In this document: piece after piece, positions 59,241 to 64,000 of the stretch
How the letters are laid out: each line of letters begins with the position of its first letter
Numbering within the stretch: the stretch's first letter is position 1
Assembly (NCBI RefSeq): GCF_001269885.1
Contig: NZ_LHVH01000016.1
Location: 62,001-126,000 of the forward strand
DNA from: Pseudomonas kilonensis
GTDB lineage: Bacteria > Pseudomonadota > Gammaproteobacteria > Pseudomonadales > Pseudomonadaceae
Length of the DNA: 64,000 nucleotides
Direction: 5' to 3'
Program-made: the position numbers and the translations under genes
Notes under the pieces: generated by a model
The model's database searches: none
What the model was told of the DNA's origin: nothing
What the model saw: only the letters and a program-made list of their open reading frames with translations

Positions 59241-60884
59241 CTATTTCGCCAGTTGAAAAGGGTTCTCTGTCGCTCGGTCGTAGTCCACGAGATGGCCGTA
59301 GTCGAGACGATAGACCCGGTCGGCAACATCGAAATAGCGGTCGTCATGGGTGATTGCAATCACCGTCTTGCCGGCCGCCTTCAGCTCGGGCAGCAGTTCG
59401 TTGTAGAACACGTGGCGGAACACCGGGTCCTGATCCGCCGCCCATTCGTCCAGCAGGAACACCTCCCTGCCCTCCATCATCAGCAGTAACAGTGCCAGGC
59501 GCTTGCGCTGGCCCTGGGACAGGGCCGTGGTCGACAGGCGCCCGGCAGCGAACTCGACTTTATGGGCCAACCCAAGGCGGTCCAGGTAATGATCCACCCG
59601 GGCCTCAAGCCCCTCATGATTGCCCGCTTCGCCCAGCACATCGGCGAACAGATAGAAGTCGGCAAAAATGGCGGCGAAATGCTCCCGGTGCCACTCGCTG
59701 GTGCCGGTATCGAGCACCACGCCGTTCAGCGAAACCTGCCCAGAGGTGGGAACGTAGAGCCCCGTCAGGAGCTTGGCCAGGGTCGACTTGCCACTGCCAT
59801 TGCCCCCGACAATGAAAATCAACTCGCCGCGACGAATCGACAGGTCGATCGGCCCCAGCTCAAAGGCAAACTCGTCACTTTGCCCGGGATAGCGGTAATG
59901 CACGTTTGACAGGCGCAACTCACCGAAGGGTTGCGCCGCTTGCGCAGGGGTCTTGAACTGCACCGTCTCACCCAACGCCAGGGCATCGATGGCCTGCAAG
60001 GCAACATGGCCGCGAATGACCGCAGGAATGGCATCCAGGATCATCGAGATCGGCGTGCGCAGAAACATGATTGCCAGCACGTAACCCACCACGACCTGTT
60101 GGCTGAGCAACCCCAGTCCCTGGCCGAGAAAGAACAGCGTACCGATCAGCACGAACACCAGCAGTGTCGTCCAGTTCAGGTTCACCGCCCACAGCGTGTC
60201 GGCACGTACCGACGCATCCAGCGAGGCCCGCGCGATCGGTTCGAGCTTGCGCTCATAGAGCAGGTGCCGGCGTTCCCGGCTCAGGCCCAACTCGCAACGC
60301 CCCTGGATGGCGGCCTCGAACTGCTCGGTCAACTGGTCATCCTGCTGCCGCACGGCCTGCATCAGAATCTTGACCTTGCGCCCCAGCAGCACATCAAGAC
60401 CGACCCCAAGGGCAATCACCCCCAGGGTCAGGAAAAAGAACGCCATGCTCAGCCAGGCCATGTAGGCGAGCCCCGCCAACAACAGCAAGCCGTTGTACAA
60501 GGAAATCGGCAGTTGCTTGAACGCCGTGGCGACGGTGGTCACGTCCTTGGTCAGCGCGTTGTAGATACGCGGGCTGCCCAGCCGCTCGATGCGTTCGAGT
60601 GCTGTGCCCAACACCTTGCCCACCAGCCGCAGGCGCAATTGGTAAACCAGGCGATGCCCGATCTGCACCAGCAACCATTGCGACGTGACACCGCTGATGA
60701 ACAATAGAATCAGCAGGCCACCGAACAGCAACAAGCCCCGGCCGATATCATCGAGTCCATGCTCCAGGCTGCGGTTGATATACCCGATCAGGCCGATACT
60801 GGTTGCCGCGCTCAAGGCGCTGCTCAGAATCGCCAGCAGAATGCGCCATCGAGCGTCGTGCAGCAGTTCTTTCAATAACATCAT
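59241..60884 (-). CDS. Cyclic-peptide export ABC transporter (PvdE/SyrD type)
   Basis: 547 aa, a fused half transporter, close to PvdE in length. Six membrane helices in the first 330 residues (LLAILSSALSAATSIGLIGY, LLLFGGLLILLFISGVTSQW and so on). The ATPase has Walker A IVGGNGSGKSTLAKLL, signature LSQGQRKRLALLLLMM (LSQGQ for LSGGQ) and Walker B VFLLDEWAADQDP, with H-loop ITHDDRYF. It exports a peptide precursor to the periplasm. ATG 60884 overlaps the NRPS stop (ATGA), so translation is coupled. Confidence 0.9.
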   Translation of the reverse strand: MMLLKELLHDARWRILLAILSSALSAATSIGLIGYINRSLEHGLDDIGRGLLLFGGLLILLFISGVTSQWLLVQIGHRLVYQLRLRLVGKVLGTALERIERLGSPRIYNALTKDVTTVATAFKQLPISLYNGLLLLAGLAYMAWLSMAFFFLTLGVIALGVGLDVLLGRKVKILMQAVRQQDDQLTEQFEAAIQGRCELGLSRERRHLLYERKLEPIARASLDASVRADTLWAVNLNWTTLLVFVLIGTLFFLGQGLGLLSQQVVVGYVLAIMFLRTPISMILDAIPAVIRGHVALQAIDALALGETVQFKTPAQAAQPFGELRLSNVHYRYPGQSDEFAFELGPIDLSIRRGELIFIVGGNGSGKSTLAKLLTGLYVPTSGQVSLNGVVLDTGTSEWHREHFAAIFADFYLFADVLGEAGNHEGLEARVDHYLDRLGLAHKVEFAAGRLSTTALSQGQRKRLALLLLMMEGREVFLLDEWAADQDPVFRHVFYNELLPELKAAGKTVIAITHDDRYFDVADRVYRLDYGHLVDYDRATENPFQLAK

Positions 60885-63800
60885 GAGGCAGACACCACCT
60901 TGGCAGAGGTTTGCAACAGTAAAGGCAACAGGCTTTCGACCAATCGAGGCTCTGCGAGCATCTCGTGATGCCCCACGTCCAGCGTCCACTGGCGAACAGC
61001 TTGATGGGTATGCGCTTGCCACTGGGCACGCAAGTCGGCATGGGCATTGCCGCGCCAGAGCCACAGCGGCACATCAACGGTGGGCAAGGCTTGCTCATAC
61101 AAGCGCATCTTGATCGAGCGATATTGCGCCAATAGCGTGAGCAAATCAGCATCGGCGGCGCCCCATTGCAGATGCGCGCGCACCTGGGCATCGTTGAGCA
61201 ACCGGGCAACACCCTCGGCATAGTCCAGACCTGCCAACAGGCCCGTCACACGTTCGCGCAGCGGCTCACCGATTGGCTGGGCGTGAGTGCGGCAGTAGAA
61301 AGCAAAATCTGCAATCAACTGGCCTGCTTCGTCGCCCTCGCCGGCCAGGCTGCGCTGCGCATCGTGATCGAGCACCACAAGCCCTTCGACGGTAAAGCCG
61401 CTGGCTTGTAGACGGGGTACCAGCATCAATGCCAGCCGCGACGCCAGGCTCCAGCCCAGCAGCACCAGCGGGCGCTGTTTCAGCTGGACAGGGATGCTCG
61501 CCACGTATTGCTGCAACAGCACGTCCATGTCGCCCTCATCCCAGCCCTTTTCCAGGGCGGCCAGACCAAAGACAGCGGCTTTACCGCTCAGATTGTCTAC
61601 CAACGGCTGATAGGCCTGCAGATGCCCTTGCGCGCCATGCACCAGCAACAGGGCCGGCGAATGCTCGTGCGCGTCATTCAAGACTTGCCATGGGCCGCCG
61701 CTGTGATCGTTACCCAGGCCATGAACCAGGTCACGCACGGTATGCCGCTCGAACAGCAGATTGGTCGGCAATTCGAGAGACAGGCGCTCGCGAATCAGCG
61801 ACACCACTTTGATCGCCGCCAGCGAGTGCCCACCGACGTTGAAGAAATTGTCGGTTACCCCCAGCTCGTCGACACCCAACACCTCGCACCAAATCGCCAG
61901 AATGGCCGTTTCGAGCTCGCCCACAGGCGCCACGCGAGTGTTCTGCAAACGCTGCCTGGCGCGTTCAAGCAGGTTTTTGCGATCAAGCTTGCCATTGCTG
62001 TTCAGTGGCAGCGTCTTGAGTGCAAGGATACCGCTGGGCAGCATGTAGTCCGGTAGCTGGCGAGCCAGGGCGGCGCACAGTTGCTCGGTCGTTTGCGACA
62101 GGGCGTCGTCCTTGACCACGAAAGCCAGCAAGCGCCCATGGTCGCCTTCGCCGTCCAGCAAGACAGCGGCCTGCAACACGCCCGGCTGCGCCAACAAAGC
62201 CTGTTCGACTTCCGCCAACTCCAGGCGAAACCCACGGATTTTCACCTGTTGATCATTGCGCCCCAGAATGCGTACGGCACCATCGGCCTGGCGCAAAGCA
62301 AGATCACCGGTGCGATACAGGCGGTGGCCACTGAGTGGATCGACACCAAAGGCACTGCCACCGACACCGCCCACATAACCGCGCCCGACACTGGCGCCAC
62401 TGATGCACAATTCCCCGGCCTGGCCTGACGGCACCGCGCGTTGCTGGTCGTCGAGCAGGTGGATGCGGTTATCACCCAATACTTGATTCAAGGCGCTATC
62501 ACCCACGCCCTGGCTGACATCGATCGCACGCCATAGCACGCCCACTGTGGTCTCTGTCGGACCGTAATGGTTGTAGAGGCGACAGGCAGGCTTCGCTTGG
62601 GCCAAACGGCTCAGCAAATGCTCACTGATCGGCTCTCCGCCCAGTACCAGGACCTGGCGTGGAAGAATGCCGTTGGGAGCGTGTTCGCCCATCAGCGCTT
62701 CGAGGTGCGAAGGCACGATTTTGAGCACGTCCAACGGGTAGCGCTGGAGTTCTTCGGCGAATGCCCGGGCATCGGTCACAGTGGACTGCTCCAGCACATG
62801 CACGCAACCGCCCTGCAGCCAGGCCGGAAACAACACCGTATTTCCCAGATCCGCGAGCAGTGAAGACACCAGGCCATAATGCCCGGCCTCGGGCAACTGG
62901 AGTGCGCGGGTCACTTGCGTGACGTAATGGCGCAATTGGCCTTGCTCGATTTGCACACCTTTGGGCTTGCCGCTGGTGCCCGAGGTATAGAGCACGTAGG
63001 CCAGGTCTTGCACCGAACCCTGCACCGGCGAATCGAACACCGGCCCAGTGCATGCCTGTGACCAGCACAGGGTGTCGACCGAGGTATCGGGCAGCAGCCC
63101 CTCTACGTGCAGCAACAAGGCCGGTTGAGCATCATCGATAATGTCGGCCAGCCGCAGCGGTGGTTGTTGAGGATCCAGCGGCAGATAGGCAGCACCGACC
63201 TTGAAGCAGGCCAGCATCGCGATCAGCATCTGCGCCCCCCGCGGCAAATACAGGCCGACCACTTGTTCATGGCCGACACCGGCCTGACGCAGGCTGCCGG
63301 CCACACGATCGCTCAAGGCATCGAGCTCGGCGTAAGAGAACAGTTGCTCTGCATAGCGCAGCGCCGGCCGATCCGGTTGTGTCCGGGCGTACTCGCGCAC
63401 GGTGGCGACGATATCGAGATCCGGCGCCAGGGCGGGACGCGTCGGCAACGCCAGCAACTCCTCGGGCAAGTGCGGATCGACACCTTTGATGAGGCCATTG
63501 GGCGACGGCAGCAATTGCTCGAGCCAATGGGCGAATCGCTTGAGCAAGACCTGCATCTGCGCTTCACGGTACAGACCACGGTCATAGGCCAGTGTCAGTT
63601 CCCCGCAGCCCTGGGCATCAAGCGTCAGCTGCAATTGCAGTTCGACCGGGGTGTCGAAGGACAGGACTTGCAAACCCTGCAGCAGCGGTGCATGCACGAC
63701 ACGCAGCCCAGTCTGAAAACTGGCACGCCACTCGGGCAATAGCTGAGCCTGACCGACATATTCCTGCCAAGCCACCGCGTTTTCCAGTTGCCGTGCCAAT

Positions 63801-64000
63801 GGCCGGGCCAGGTTGATCCAGGTGCTGTGTTCGGACACCCGCACCACCATCGGCAGCGTCTGCTCGAACAACCCACAGGCTCCCGAGAGCTCTTCATAGT
63901 CATCGCGAGGATCGTGCTGCAAACCCAATTGGCCGTGCTGCTGCCCATTGAGCCTGCCCAGCAATGCGCCCCAGGCGGCCAGGGCCAGTGCTTCGACGGC
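60881..64000 (-). CDS. Non-ribosomal peptide synthetase, terminal C-A-T-TE module (partial)
   Basis: At least 1,039 residues; the frame is open to the window's right edge, so the start is outside. The first part is the end of a condensation domain (ALAAWGALLGRLNGQQHG, then ELTLAYDRGLY). The adenylation domain has LYTSGTSGKPKG (A3), YNHYGPTET (A5), GELCISGASVGRGYVG (A6), YRTGDLALR (A7) and NGKLDRKNLL (A10). The carrier site is DNFFNVGGHSLAAIKV. The thioesterase has GWSLASR with the serine nucleophile and VGHHEML with the histidine. It releases the finished peptide. The A4 region SSLLADLGNTVLF is atypical; amino acid not assigned. Confidence 0.95.
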   Translation of the reverse strand, partial: AVEALALAAWGALLGRLNGQQHGQLGLQHDPRDDYEELSGACGLFEQTLPMVVRVSEHSTWINLARPLARQLENAVAWQEYVGQAQLLPEWRASFQTGLRVVHAPLLQGLQVLSFDTPVELQLQLTLDAQGCGELTLAYDRGLYREAQMQVLLKRFAHWLEQLLPSPNGLIKGVDPHLPEELLALPTRPALAPDLDIVATVREYARTQPDRPALRYAEQLFSYAELDALSDRVAGSLRQAGVGHEQVVGLYLPRGAQMLIAMLACFKVGAAYLPLDPQQPPLRLADIIDDAQPALLLHVEGLLPDTSVDTLCWSQACTGPVFDSPVQGSVQDLAYVLYTSGTSGKPKGVQIEQGQLRHYVTQVTRALQLPEAGHYGLVSSLLADLGNTVLFPAWLQGGCVHVLEQSTVTDARAFAEELQRYPLDVLKIVPSHLEALMGEHAPNGILPRQVLVLGGEPISEHLLSRLAQAKPACRLYNHYGPTETTVGVLWRAIDVSQGVGDSALNQVLGDNRIHLLDDQQRAVPSGQAGELCISGASVGRGYVGGVGGSAFGVDPLSGHRLYRTGDLALRQADGAVRILGRNDQQVKIRGFRLELAEVEQALLAQPGVLQAAVLLDGEGDHGRLLAFVVKDDALSQTTEQLCAALARQLPDYMLPSGILALKTLPLNSNGKLDRKNLLERARQRLQNTRVAPVGELETAILAIWCEVLGVDELGVTDNFFNVGGHSLAAIKVVSLIRERLSLELPTNLLFERHTVRDLVHGLGNDHSGGPWQVLNDAHEHSPALLLVHGAQGHLQAYQPLVDNLSGKAAVFGLAALEKGWDEGDMDVLLQQYVASIPVQLKQRPLVLLGWSLASRLALMLVPRLQASGFTVEGLVVLDHDAQRSLAGEGDEAGQLIADFAFYCRTHAQPIGEPLRERVTGLLAGLDYAEGVARLLNDAQVRAHLQWGAADADLLTLLAQYRSIKMRLYEQALPTVDVPLWLWRGNAHADLRAQWQAHTHQAVRQWTLDVGHHEMLAEPRLVESLLPLLLQTSAKVVSAS

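Overview
The window is a piece of a fluorescens-group Pseudomonas chromosome. The pointers are the gene order bifA-sodB-LysE/ArgO exporter-ArgP regulator-epimerase, a ccoM-like micro-gene, pca genes with PcaR boxes, and abundant GTGGGAGCG...CGCTCCCAC REP pairs between genes. Most of it is GC-rich, compact core genome. The stretch at about 45.4-54.2 kb is visibly AT-richer and full of short genes and gene fragments, so it reads as an acquired island.

Layout. 0-4.7 kb: end of a fatty acyl-CoA ligase gene, a long-arm repeat composite, a YihY/BrkB membrane protein overlapping a peptide deformylase, a GNAT enzyme and small conserved proteins. 4.9-8.1 kb: gluconate regulon (gntR, divergent gluconokinase, gluconate permease) with three copies of the same operator. 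8.2-14 kb: alanine aminotransferase, a LysE exporter, a GyrI-like protein, a GNAT enzyme, and an ECF42-type sigma factor operon (NTF2-like, DGPF/YCII protein, broken AHSA1 gene, sigma factor) with a matching ECF42 promoter. 14-23.5 kb: imelysin lipoprotein, bifA, sodB, argO/argP pair, NAD-dependent epimerase, coiled-coil protein, tandem-Cache periplasmic protein. 23.5-30.8 kb: second repeat composite, rapA, small proteins including a likely ccoM, and the phosphate transporter gene. 31.4-43.8 kb: the whole protocatechuate branch of the beta-ketoadipate pathway (pcaR, pcaK, pcaIJF, pcaHG, pcaT, pcaBDC) with an OprD-type porin. Four PcaR-like boxes tie these units, porin included, into one regulon.

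44.06-45.23 kb: an IS110-family element inserted inside a REP. Its 5' noncoding end can be folded into two guide loops, as in IS621-type bridge RNAs. One loop carries two 7-nt guides that together spell the 14-nt REP target; the other carries short matches to the element's own ends. This is the most remarkable signal in the window.

45.4-54.2 kb: an island of about 15 short minus-strand genes (Tdi1-like T6SS immunity, two SMI1/KNR4, DUF7660, DUF3077, two paralogous lipoproteins, unknowns), an IS5-type transposase remnant and several truncated or stop-interrupted genes. No toxin gene is visible, so it looks like an orphan-immunity array. A palindrome close to GGGGACAGACCACGTTTTC recurs between these genes, in places at the ends of gene fragments. 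A structured element with nested inverted repeats lies upstream of the DUF3077 gene.

54.4-64 kb: a FIST-domain cytoplasmic chemotaxis transducer, then a siderophore-type locus: diaminobutyrate aminotransferase, MbtH protein, FhuF-like ferric-siderophore reductase, PvdE-type peptide exporter and the terminal C-A-T-TE module of an NRPS that runs off the right edge. A Fur-like box lies between the divergent MbtH and FhuF genes. The diaminobutyrate enzyme suggests a Dab-containing peptide siderophore (pyoverdine or corrugatin type), but the window does not settle which.
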